A DNA stretch of 64,000 nt from Budorcas taxicolor. Lineage: Eukaryota; Chordata; Mammalia; Artiodactyla; Bovidae. Shown here piece by piece: positions 12,477-21,914 of the stretch. The position numbers and the translations under genes were made by a program. The stretch's first letter is position 1. The number at the start of each line of letters is the position of its first letter. The DNA is taken from positions 6,098,262 through 6,162,261 of the forward strand of contig NC_068930.1 in assembly GCF_023091745.1 (NCBI RefSeq), given 5' to 3'. The notes beneath the pieces are model-generated. The model saw only the letters and a program-made list of their open reading frames with translations. It did not search any database and was not told the DNA's origin.

Positions 12477-12702
12477 TGGGCTTTCCCCATGTCTTATCAG
12501 TAAAGAATCCCCCTGCATTGCAGGAGCCACAGGAGATGAGGGTTCGATCCCTGGCTTGGAAAGACCCCTGGAGAATGGCATGGCAACCCACTCCAGTATT
12601 CTTGCCTGGAGAATCCCATGGACAGAGGAGTCTGGTGGGCCACAGTCCACAGAGTGGCAAACAGTTGCATATGACTGAAGTGACTTAGCACACGCACATC
12701 TG
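12477..12702 (+). mobile_element. Bov-tA SINE
   Basis: A complete sense-strand SINE, from 'gggctttccccatg' to 'gacttagcacacgc'. Short flanking copies tgatgccat lie at 12468-12476 and 12703-12711. It is within, and antisense to, the retroposed transcript. Confidence 0.9.
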
Positions 12703-12714
12703 TGATGCCATCAC

Positions 12715-12850
12715 TGTTATATGCAGTTATCCTTCATATATAATTCTGCTTGGTCTCTTTATTCTGTTTTGTTGGTCTATCTGTTCCTATATCAATTCTA
12801 TACTGTTTCTTAGTACTGTGTTATTATTATATGTCTTAACAGTGCATGAG
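12715..12850 (-). mobile_element. Old L1 ORF2 fragment
   Basis: Reads as the antisense of the L1 ORF2 segment around 'atggtacaggcacaaagacag': 'ttggtctatctgttcctatatc' region and following. It forms the 5' end of the retroposed transcript. Another weak antisense L1 match precedes the LTR at about 12100-12180. Confidence 0.5.
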
Positions 12851-13693
12851 TTCATACTTAAGTCTTCCTTCCCATTCTGTTCTTTTCCTCTATTTCTTTG
12901 CATTGATTGCTAAAGAAGGCTTTCTTATCTCTTGTTGCTATTCTTTGGAATTCTGCATTCAGATGCTTATATATTTCCTTTTCTCCTTTGCTTTTTGCTT
13001 CCCTTCTTTTCACAGCTATTTGTAAGACCTCCCCAGACAGCCATTTTGCTTTTTTGCATTTCTTTTCCATGGGGATGGTCTTGATCCCTGTCTCCTGTAC
13101 AATGTTACAAACCTCATTCCATAGTCCATCAGGCACTCTATCTATCAGATCTAGTCCCTTAAATCTATTTCTCACTTCCACTGTATAATCATAAAGGATT
13201 TGATTTAGGTCATACCTGAATGGTCTGGCAGTTTTCCCTACTTTCTTCCATTTAAGTCTGAATTTGGCAATAAGGAGTTCATGATCTGAGCCACAGTCAG
13301 CTCCTGGTCTTGTTTTTGTTGACTGTATAGAGCTTCTCCATCTTTGGCTGCAAAGAATAGAATCAATCTGATTTTGGTGTTGACCATCTGGTGATGTCCA
13401 TGTTAGAGTCTTCTCTTGTGTTGTTGGAAGAGGGTGTTTGCTATGACCAATGCATTTTCTTGGCAAAACTCTATTAGTCTTTGCCCTGCTTCATTCCGCA
13501 TTCCAAGGCCAAACTTGCCTGTTACTCCAGGTGTTTTTTGACTTCCTACTTTTGCATTCCAGGCCCCTATAATGAAAAGGACATCTTTTGGGGGTGTTAG
13601 TTCTAAAAGGTCTTGTACGTCTTCATAGAACTGTTCAACTCCCTGGGCATCTTTTAAAATGAGAAAAATAAAATCCACCTACTATTAACCCTA

Positions 13694-14086
13694 TGTTAAA
13701 AACATAAGAGCAGGCCCCAAATGGAGTTGCTTACACCAACTCAATGCCAACAAACAGAGATGACTAAATTACAATTTCTGTTGTTCCATAAATTACATCT
13801 TAATTTCAGGTAGTCAGTAGTCACCTGATCAGCCCTAATGAGTTCAGCTGCCTGATAGACTCCCCCATCTCCTAAAGGAAAGTAACCTTGCAATAACCAA
13901 CCCAGTTTTTGGCCTAGTGTATCTTCCTTATTCCTGGTCCATTCGGTCTATAAAAAGTCTTCATTTTGTACAGCTTCTCAGAGTTCCTTACTATTTGCTA
14001 AATTGGATGGTACTCAACTCATGAATCATTAAATGGAGCCAATAAGATCTTTAAAATTTAACTCAGTTGAATTTTGTTTTCTAACA
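13694..14086 (+). mobile_element. Solo LTR, probably ERVL class
   Basis: It starts TG and ends CA. It has a TATA-like 'ctataaaaag' near 13950 and ends with 'gagccaataagatc' and 'gaattttgttttctaaca', a pattern seen in ERVL-type LTRs. No coding sequence was recognised next to it. The flanking 5 bp do not match, so the target duplication has decayed or the ends are slightly off. Confidence 0.55.
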
Positions 14087-15232
14087 AGACAAATTGACCA
14101 GAAAAGCACACAAACTTATTGAGACTTATGTAACTCAGAGGAGTCTTCATAAGAAAATGGAGACCTAAAGAAGTGGTTAAACTTGAGTGTTTCTGTGCTA
14201 GGTTTGATGAAGAGTAGGAAGTCATGGAAAGACGTGATAGGTTCAGAAGGTAGGAGTGAGAGGTGGTGTCTTAGGGGAGATTTATTGAGGCTGGTTCCTC
14301 CAGATTCTTTTTGGGGTCCTGGTCTTGGAGATGCTCCATTCCTCTAGGTATAGGGAGATTTTATGACCTTCTTAAGGAGAAAAGGTGAGGGAAATTCTCA
14401 AACTCAGTCACCTTAAAATATTCAATATGTCAAATACCATATATAGGAGGAGTGTGTCCTGAATCCCACCAATATGCTTTTTTTTTTTTTTTTTTCTTTT
14501 TTAAAGCATTTGCTTACTGGGACTCTGTGAGCCAAAAGCGGCATTTCTGCCAATTTACTATGTGAGTTTTCACAGTGAAAATGGGTTCACATGGAAATAG
14601 CACCACTGAAGCAAAGAAGGCAAAACCAGAAATAGCTTTACAAACACAGTGTACAACATACATTTCTTATTGTATAATAACCACTGTATCTCAAAATCTG
14701 AAACTATTCTCTAAAATTATTTTTAAGGTTTAGAGAAGAGAAAATCATTTGGGATCAGGGGTTGGAAGTAAATTGCAAACACTTGTTTTCTTTTGGAAAT
14801 AATGTGGCACAGACAGGATTGGAGGTATTTACATTCAAACCAAAATTCTGTGAGAGTTAACAGCCAGAACACTAGGAGGCTTCCTTAAAAACATTGAGTC
14901 CTACAGGTAGAAATCTGAAGCTAGTGAACTACAACTGTGGGCTTTAAATGGGAAAGGGCTTTTTCTGTAATTTTTCCTTCTATAGGAGACATAGAAGAGG
15001 GATTTTTAAATGTCAACTTGGATTTGAAGTAAGGGTTGTCTTTGTAAGCTAAACTATGGAACCAATATACAATAAACCAAGGCAGTATTGCCCCAAAACA
15101 GTTTGCCTCTTGGTGAGTGTTGAGCCAAAAAACAAAGCCAAGCCAAAGATCAGGGGAAGAAAGGATTTATTACTTGCAGCAAAGTAAGGAAAACACTGGA
15201 CAACTTCTCCCTGATAGCAAAATTGGAAAAGT
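14087..15232. other. Unrecognised non-coding DNA with a T-run
   Basis: A T-run lies at about 14479-14497. No gene or familiar repeat was recognised; open frames here (for example 15049-15282 minus) show no domain. Confidence 0.5.
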
Positions 15233-15245
15233 TTTAAACTAAGTG

Positions 15246-15467
15246 CATGCTCACTAAGTTGCTTCAGTCGTGTCCAACTCACTGCAACCTTATGGACTGT
15301 AGTCTACCAGACTCCTCTATCTATGGGATTCTCTAGGCAAGAATACTGGAGTGGATTGCCATGCCCTTATCCAAGGGATCTTCTCAACCCAGGGATCAAA
15401 CTCACATCTCTTATGGCTTCTGTATTGGCAGGCAGATTCTTTACCACTATGGCCATGAGGGAAGCCC
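15246..15467 (-). mobile_element. Bov-tA SINE
   Basis: Full antisense SINE ending with the reversed tRNA-like head 'gagggaagccc'. Target copies tttaaactaagtg (15233-15245) and tttaagctaagtg (15468-15480) flank it with one mismatch. DNA from 15481 to 15768 shows nothing recognisable. Confidence 0.92.
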
Positions 15468-15779
15468 TTTAAGCTAAGTGTACACACATATTCATTAAGG
15501 GCTTAAGTGAAGGAGACTCAGCATAGAACTAGGGCAGAGGTCAACAGAGCCTAAGCTTTAGTTGACTGAAGTCAGGAGGGTCAACACCTTCATTTCATCC
15601 TCCACCAGGATGGGGGCCTTAGTTCCTGCAGAATTCAAAGATATATTGTAATGCACATTGCTCCTTTGACAAGGAACTGGACACTGCTTTATCACTGAAC
15701 TATTTGATTGCTTTTTCTCTGTTCCTGCATTCCTTTGCTACCTTAAGACCCTTAATTACTGAGACCTATACAAGGGCAA

Positions 15780-16056
15780 CAGAGAAGGCAATGGCACCCT
15801 ACTCCAGTACTCTTGCCTGGGAAATCCCAGGGACGGGGGAGCCTGGTGGGCTGCCGTCTATGGGGTCGCTGAGGGTCGGGCACGACTAAGCGACTTCACT
15901 TTCACTTTTCACTTTCATGCATTGGAGAAGGAAATGGCAACCCACTCCAGTATTCTTGCCTGGAGAATCCCAGGGACGGGGGAGCCTGGTAGGCTGCCAT
16001 CTATGGGGTTGCACAGAGTCGGACATGACTGAAGCGACTTAGCAGCAGCAGCAGCA
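15780..16056 (+). mobile_element. BOV-A2 dimeric SINE
   Basis: Two BovA units are joined by the linker 'cactttcacttttcactttcatgcattgg' region, and the tail is an (agc)n repeat. It is flanked by tacaagggcaa (15769-15779) and tacaagagcaa (16057-16067). Confidence 0.95.
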
Positions 16057-16067
16057 TACAAGAGCAA

Positions 16068-16285
16068 GGGCTTCCCTGGTAGCTCAGCTGGTAAAAAATC
16101 TGTCTGCAATGCAGGAGACCCTAGTTTGATTTCTGGGTTGGGAAGATCCCCTGGAGAAGGGAAAGGCTACCCACTCCAGTATTCTGGCCTGGAGAATCTC
16201 TATAGACAGAGGAGCCTGGTGGGCTATAGTCCATGGGGCCACAAAAAGTCGGATATGACTGAGCAACTAAGCACAGCACAGCACA
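16068..16285 (+). mobile_element. Bov-tA SINE stacked next to a BOV-A2
   Basis: A sense-strand SINE starts right after the second copy of the BOV-A2 target site and ends at a third copy, tactagggcaa (16286-16296). The two SINEs therefore inserted at the same target sequence one after the other. Confidence 0.92.
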
Positions 16286-16296
16286 TACTAGGGCAA

Positions 16297-17110
16297 GCAA
16301 TGAAGCCAGGCTTAGATCACAAAATGGCTTAGGCAAAAATGAATTCTTGTACACCAAAGAAAGAGAAGCCACCTCTAATTCTTTCCCTCATGGGATGCCC
16401 CACCCTATCTACCTGTAGCAAATATATCTACATTTACAAAGAAGACCACGACTGAATGAAAATTTATACAAGGCTGCCCAGGCCAGTCCAATTTTCTAAT
16501 CAGTAAGTTAGACACTGTGGAAGGGGATTCAGCAGGGTTTTATCCTATAACCATTCAGTATTTAAATTTTACAACCTATTCTACTTATGCTGATTCCTTG
16601 CCATGAAGTCTTCCATAATACTATTTACCTAGAGGGCAAGAAGTCAGGCGCGCAAATTTCCATGCATCTTTTAATTATTTCTCTCTACAACTGAATAAAT
16701 TGACATTCTAATTTACACATCAATTTCCTTTGAACTTGTTTTATCCAGTCTGTAGACCCCAGTGCTTTTATCAAATGTCCACATTTAAAGATTGCAGCTT
16801 TAAATGCTGACAAGAGTCAGCCAGAAAAGCAGATCTGATGTAAGACAACAGGGAATACTGGAGACTGTGACAAATCAGAAAACAGTATCAGTAGCTACAT
16901 AGAGTTTTGCAAATATTAATTATTTCAGAGTCAAAGAAGTATCTTCTGACTAGATCAGAAGAATCATTTTGTATCCCTGGGTTGCTGACTAGTGTATAGT
17001 TGTGATATTTTGTGACATTATGATAATGTCACCAAACAGATATGATATTTTTCAAATCCCAATAGCTGGGAGAAAACCCAGTCTTCCCCTTCTTGATCCA
17101 TTTATTGGAT
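16297..17110. other. Unrecognised non-coding DNA
   Basis: No gene or familiar repeat seen. Confidence 0.5.
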
Positions 17111-17511
17111 GGCAGCTACTGATGCTGAAAATTCGGCCTCTGTGCACCAGTGCCAAACTGAAACTTAGAGACAGACTTTTGGGTAAAGTAGGAAAGAAGA
17201 ACTTTATTGCTTTGCCACACAAAGGCAGGTGCAGAAGGCTCATGCCCCTCAAAACTATTTGGTGTTGAGTTTTAAAGCAATAGTTAAGTGTGGGGCTGGT
17301 AAGAAGTGCTGAGATGTGTGCAGGGCCAACATTCTTTTAATCTGGCCTCAGGAGATTTTCTGCTGAGCTGTGCTTCTCAAGCTTATCAAACAGTGACCTT
17401 CTCCCTGGGATGAAAAATGCTTAATCAAGTTGTTGATCTTCTATTTGTCGGAGGTTTTGGTTCTGCAAAAGAGCTCAAAGATATTATTAAGGTTCCCCTG
17501 AGGTGGAACCA

Positions 17512-19560
17512 TCTGGTGATTTCCATGTGTAGAGTATTCTCTTGTGTTGTTGGAAGAGGGTGTTTGCTATGACCAGTGCATTTTCTTGGCAAAACTCTAT
17601 TAGTATTTGCCCTGCTTCATTCCGCATTCCAAGGCCAAATTTGCCTGTTACTCCAGGTGTTTCTAGACTTCCTACTTTTGCACTCCAGTCCCCTATAATG
17701 AAAAGGACATCTTTTGGGGGTGTTAGTTCTAAAAGGTCTTGTAGGTCTTCATAAAACCATTCAACTTCAGCTTCTTCAGTGTTACTGGTTGGGGCATAGA
17801 CTTGGATAACTGTGATATTGAATGGTTTGCCTTGGAGACGAACAGAGTTCATTGTGTCGTTTTTGAGATTGCATCCAAGTACTGCATTTGGGACTCTTTT
17901 GTTGACCATGATGGCTACTCCATTTCTTCTGAAGGACTCCTGCCCCAGTAGTAAATGTTATGGTCATCTGAGTTAAGTTCACCCATTCCAGTCCCTTTTA
18001 GTTCACTGATTCCTAGAATGTCGACGTTCACCCTTGCCATCTCTTGTTTGACCACTTCCAGTTTGCCTTGATTCATGGACCTGATATTTCAGGTTCCTAT
18101 GCAATATTGCTGATGGAATTCCAGTTGAGCTGTTTCAAATTCTGAAAGATGATGCTGTGAAAGTGTTGCACTCAATATGCCAGCAAGTTTGGAAAACTCA
18201 GCAGTGGCCACAGGACTGGAAAAGGTCAGTTTTCATTACAATCCCAAAGAAAGACAATGCAAAAAAATGCTCAAACTACTGCACAATTGCACTCATCTCA
18301 CATGCTAGTAAAGTAATGCTCAAAATTCTCCAAGCCAGGCTTCAGCAATATGTGAACCGTGAACGCCCTGATGTTCAAGCTGGTTTTAGAAAAGGCAGAA
18401 CCAGAGATCAGATTGCCAACATCCACTGGATCACGGAAAAAGCAAGAGAGTTCCAGAAAAACATCTATTTCTGCTTTATTGACTATGCCAAAACCTTTGA
18501 CTGTGTGGTTCACAATAAACTGTGGAAAATTCTGAAAGAGATGAAAATACCAGACCACCTAACCTGCCTCTTGAGAAATCTGTATGCAGATCAGGAAGCA
18601 ACAGTTAGAACTGGACATGGAACAACAGACTGGTTCCAAATAGGAAAAGGAGTACGTCAAGGCTATATACTGTCACCCTGCTTATTTAACTTCTATGCAG
18701 AGTACATCATGAGAAACGCTGAACTGGAAGAAACACAAGCTGGAATCAAGATTGCTGGGAGAAATATCAATCACCTCAGATATGCAGATGACACCACCCT
18801 GATGGCAGAAAGTGAAGAGGAACTAAAAAGCCTCTTGATGAAAGTGAAAGTGGAGAGTGACAAAGTTGGCTTAAAGCTCAACATTCAGAAAACGAAGATC
18901 ATGGCATCCCGCCCAATCACTTCATGGGAAATAGATGGGGAAAGAGTAGAAACAGTGTCAGACTTTATTTTGGGGGGCTCCAAAATCACTGCAGATGGTG
19001 ATTGCAGCCATGAAATTAAAAGACACTTACTCCTGGGAAGAAAAGTTATGACCAACCTAGATAGTATATTCAAAAGCAGAGACGTTACTTTGCTGACTAA
19101 GGTCCGCCTAATCAAGGCTATGGTTTTCCCTGTGGTCATGTATGGATGTGAGAGTTGGACTGTGAAGAAGGCTGAGCGCCAAAGAATTGATGCGTTTGAA
19201 CTGTGGTGTTGGAGAAGACTCTTGAGGGTCCCTTGGACTGCAAGGAGATCTAACCAGTCCATTCCGAAGGAGATCAGCCCTGGGATTTCTTTGGAAGGAA
19301 TGATGCTAAAGCTGAAGCTCCAATACTTTGGCCACCTCATGCAAAGAGTTGACTCATTGGAAAAGACTCTGATGCTGGGAGAGACTGGGGGCAGGAGGAG
19401 AAGGGGAAGACCCAGGATGAGATGTCTGGATGGCATCACGGACTCGATGGACATGAGTCTGAGTGAACTCCGGGTGATGGTGATGGACAGGGAGGCCTGG
19501 CGTGCTTTGATTCATGGGGTCGCAGAGTCGGACACGACTGGGCAACTGAACTGAACTGAA
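17512..19560 (+). mobile_element. BovB LINE with inverted 5' part
   Basis: The element has two oppositely oriented parts. 17512-18106 is antisense and encodes, on the minus strand, endonuclease sequence including FIIGDWSAKVGS (frame 17487-17909). From about 18107 to 19560 it is sense and holds the reverse transcriptase and the (ctgaa)n 3' end. One target duplication, ctgaggtggaacca, flanks the whole unit (17498-17511 and 19561-19574), although its first four bases could also be element tail. A single pair of target copies around both parts means one insertion event, the pattern called twin priming in L1. The inverted part lies upstream of the sense part in the intact element, as that mechanism predicts. 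Confidence 0.9.
18157..19554 (+). CDS. BovB reverse transcriptase, long open frame
   Basis: This 465-codon frame encodes the reverse transcriptase and C-terminal part of the BovB protein, which copies BovB RNA at the nicked target. Palm motif A lies near residue 109 (FIDYAKTFD), the RQG and SPCLFN stretch follows near 160-175, and the catalytic YADD box is at residues 209-212. The C-terminal part has the conserved ELWCWRRLLRVPWTARRSNQ segment. The intact protein is about twice as long and begins with an endonuclease; here that part is inverted, so this frame has no native start and ATG 18157 is internal. The lack of stops over 1.4 kb suggests a young copy. Autonomous activity is not possible; expression is unknown. 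Confidence 0.85.
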   Translation: MKVLHSICQQVWKTQQWPQDWKRSVFITIPKKDNAKKCSNYCTIALISHASKVMLKILQARLQQYVNRERPDVQAGFRKGRTRDQIANIHWITEKAREFQKNIYFCFIDYAKTFDCVVHNKLWKILKEMKIPDHLTCLLRNLYADQEATVRTGHGTTDWFQIGKGVRQGYILSPCLFNFYAEYIMRNAELEETQAGIKIAGRNINHLRYADDTTLMAESEEELKSLLMKVKVESDKVGLKLNIQKTKIMASRPITSWEIDGERVETVSDFILGGSKITADGDCSHEIKRHLLLGRKVMTNLDSIFKSRDVTLLTKVRLIKAMVFPVVMYGCESWTVKKAERQRIDAFELWCWRRLLRVPWTARRSNQSIPKEISPGISLEGMMLKLKLQYFGHLMQRVDSLEKTLMLGETGGRRRRGRPRMRCLDGITDSMDMSLSELRVMVMDREAWRALIHGVAESDTTGQLN

Positions 19561-19796
19561 CTGAGGTGGAACCAGGACCCTGCCCCAGGGCTGCACTATT
19601 GTTTCTTGATGCTCCTGCCTTATCTCTGCATCCCCTCCCTTCCCTGATTAGCAACTGCTTGGACTGGCACTTTGGAACTCACTCAAAATCATAGAAGCTG
19701 AAGACTATTCCCCACAAACAAGAAATGGGGGACACAGAACGGCTTCTGTGTCAAGGAATCCCAGAAAGACTTGTTCAGTTTCACTACATAAGTTTT

Positions 19797-19975
19797 GAGA
19801 TGGGTTTCTCAAACTTTTGTTTGCATAAAAATCACTCCATATCCTTGAAAATAGGGACTTTCCCAAGACACATTCTGGTACAGCAGCTATACATGGGTTA
19901 GCAATCTACTTTTTAATGATTGTCCAAGCACATTGATTCAGATGTTCCTTGGATCATCCTGAGGGACACTGGTGT
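19797..19975 (+). mobile_element. MER5-type DNA transposon remnant
   Basis: Opening 'gggtttctcaaacttttg' with 'gcataaaaatcactcc', and a later 'gattcagatgttcc', follow the MER5 (hAT-Charlie, non-autonomous) pattern. It is heavily diverged. Confidence 0.5.
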
Positions 19976-20221
19976 CAATACTGCTTGTCTCAAAATTCAC
20001 ATTTTAAAAGATATGTGTAATACCTTTCACTCTCACCTATCTAAATTTGAGATTAGAATTAAAGAAGTCTCCATTTCCCTCCTTTCTGTCTGAAGAGAGA
20101 ATCCATGACTAAGCCTAGCTGCTCTGAGGTCAGATCTCCTCCAGGAAATCATAAACCTTCATGGGAAATCAAATAATGAATCCAAGCATAATGATTAATT
20201 TATTCTTTCTTCTTAAACCAT

Positions 20222-20407
20222 ATGCATGTATGCTCAGTAGTGTCTGACTCTGTGACCCTACGGGCTGTAGCCCACCAAGTTCCTCTGTCCACAGGATTGT
20301 TCCAGACAAGAATGCTGGAGTGGCTTGCCATTTCCTTCTCCAGGAATCTTTCCAAGCCAGGGATTGAATCCACATATCCTGTATTGCAGGGGGATTCCTT
20401 ATGGTCC
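20222..20407 (-). mobile_element. Bov-tA SINE
   Basis: Antisense SINE from 'atgctcagtagtgtctgactc' to 'gcagggggattccttatgg'. The tRNA-like head is shortened. Confidence 0.85.
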
Positions 20408-20419
20408 CAGCTTTACTGA

Positions 20420-21189
20420 GTTAAATAAAATTGTAATAGAGTAAGTGTCCAATATGCCAGTTGGATTATATATGCCTTGAGAAAGAATTCCCACTATCAA
20501 GTTAATTAAAACACCCATCACCTTAAATAGTTACCTTTTCTTGTATGTATGAAAACACTTAAGATATACTCCCTTAACAAATTTCAGTGATACAGTATTT
20601 ATCAACTATGGTCTACGTGCTACATATGAGTCTCAGAACTACTTAGATATCTTTTTTATCTTTCAGCTTTATTGAGATATAATTGACTTATAGCACTATA
20701 TAAGGTGTACAGCATAATGACTTGATCCATATACTGGGAAATGATTACCACATAAGCTTAGTTTATACTCAATACCTCACATAGATACAAAAATGAAAAA
20801 CATTTTTTTTTCCTTGTGATGAGAATTTTGGGACCTTAACAGCTTTCAAATATGCCATACAACTGTGTTAACTACAGTGATAATATTGTATATCATATCA
20901 TTTATTTATATTACTCATTTTTATTACAACTGGAAGTTTGCACTTTGTGTACATTAATATTTTTCTTATAATTGGAAGTTGGTACTTTTTGACCACCTTC
21001 ATCCAATCTCCACAGACCAACTTCTGATAACCACAAATCTGATGTCTTTTTCTATATTTATTTTGGATTTCCTATGTAAGTGAAATAAGACAATATTTGT
21101 CTTTCTCCATCCGATGTGTTTCACTTACCATGATGTCCTCAAGTTCCACCATGTTGTTATAATAATTATTCTATTCTAAAGCAATTATT
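20420..21189 (-). mobile_element. Ancient L1M-type LINE 3' region
   Basis: The 'cagctttattgagatataattgac' type segment at 20665 onward, with 'ggtgtacagcataatgacttg' and 'tgattaccacataag', is the antisense of the L1M 3' UTR. The lower-similarity flanks may be part of the same element. No coding capacity. Confidence 0.65.
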
Positions 21190-21914
21190 TACTGAAGGTT
21201 TTGAAGTATATGCTGATTCTGTCACCTGACCTTACTAGATTTTGAGATATTTTCCCATCTTCTTGACTATTATACCTAAGACTCTAAAAACTCCTACTGT
21301 GTCCCTCTCTCTTGCTTTTGAGTCTAGCTGTACCTGAAGCCAGCCTGTGGGTGAAGCAAGGTTAAGCAGAACACTTCTGCACTGCACACAATGTACATGA
21401 TGCATTGTACACATTGTACACAATGTGTATTGGACGCAGGAAAGTTACAGCAAGAACTTCGGTTCTGCAGAGGAGGGAGGCTCAGTTCCATTAAGGAGAG
21501 CACAGGGCAATCACAAATATCACATGCAAACACCTTCCTTCCTTTGGGGTGGCTTTTGCACATTTAAAATATGGAAAACAGAAAAATGAGAGCTGTCTTT
21601 ACAAAGAAATGTTAAGAAGCTCAGTGTTCTTTGGGCTCATCCCATCTGAACCCTAGATAAGACTGGAGAAGAAACATATTCACTGAGGGAAAGGAGAGCT
21701 AGCAGTGTCTTGCCTATGTGGAAGGCCCTGGATTGCCAGCAGAAGGTGATTCCCAAGGAGGCGAGGGCAGTGATACAAGGATACATATCCTCAAAGGCCA
21801 ACAGAGTGTGCACACAGAGCTTCCAAATGTGGCAAGCTTTGCACTAGCAGAGTTGAGGAGGTCCCAGGAGGCACCACGGATAAAATAACCCAACTGTCAT
21901 TTGGATTTTGTAAG
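21190..21914. other. Unrecognised non-coding DNA
   Basis: Contains a short perfect inverted repeat (21409-21428) and an A/T-poor stretch 21440-21860. No gene recognised. Confidence 0.5.
21409..21428. repeat. Perfect inverted repeat, 9-bp arms
   Basis: Arms acacattgt and acaatgtgt are separated by 2 bp. Related words (acaatgtaca, gcattgtaca) recur just upstream at 21385-21412, making a small cluster of TGTACA-containing palindromes. Confidence 0.8.

Larger units (their letters stand above)
10664..12868 (-). pseudogene. Retroposed polyadenylated transcript of unknown origin
   Basis: The insert splits the BovB. The 18-bp string ttcccattctgttctttt occurs at 10646-10663 and again at 12869-12886, a target duplication. 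Directly after the left copy is a run of about 46 T, then the reverse of a poly(A) signal (AATAAA on the minus strand at 10723-10728) about 13 nt from the tail. This is the signature of reverse-transcribed poly(A) RNA, read on the minus strand. The body contains older repeats in both orientations (L1, MIR, LTR, Bov-tA) and no long open frame, so the source was a non-coding RNA, a long 3' UTR, or sequence 3'-transduced by an L1 whose own body was lost. The long unbroken T-run suggests a fairly recent event. Confidence 0.75.
8919..13640 (-). mobile_element. BovB LINE split by a 2.2-kb insertion
   Basis: Two antisense pieces, 8919-10663 and 12869-13640, form one BovB of about 2.5 kb whose 3' end is at the left. 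BovB is an RTE-clade LINE encoding an endonuclease and a reverse transcriptase. On the minus strand the left piece encodes most of the reverse transcriptase in three broken frames (9302-9814, 9851-10135, 10139-10651). The right piece encodes linker and endonuclease segments (12858-13466 and 13403-13678). The catalytic YADD box reads YAND and the endonuclease motif reads FIIGAWNAKVG, where the copy at 17512 has GDW. So the element is dead. I could not find a clear target duplication for the outer ends. Confidence 0.9.
17115..19790 (-). mobile_element. Solo LTR (antisense) split by a BovB
   Basis: Two pieces, 17115-17497 and about 19575-19790, read on the minus strand as one LTR of roughly 0.6 kb. 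The minus strand has a poly(A) signal 'gcaataaag' near 17203-17211, followed by 'ctgtctctaagtttcagtttggc' as the R-U5 part. The outer ends are approximate: the minus-strand start is near 'tgtagtgaaactg' and the end near 'ttttcagcatca'. The BovB at 17512-19560 interrupts the U3 part. No retroviral genes adjoin. Confidence 0.6.

Noticed and set aside
13694..15232. Possible internal retroviral region following the LTR
   Set aside because: No retroviral protein similarity was found in any frame after the LTR, so only a solo LTR is called.
15246..16285. Direct and inverted repeats of about 200 bp that could suggest a CRISPR-like or satellite array
   Set aside because: The repeats are SINEs with their own target duplications, in mixed orientation and spacing.
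18885..19454. 189-codon minus-strand frame, repeated in other BovB copies (9045-9599, 25173-25727)
   Set aside because: It is the antisense shadow of the BovB reverse-transcriptase frame. Its recurrence follows from the repeat and not from selection on the minus strand.
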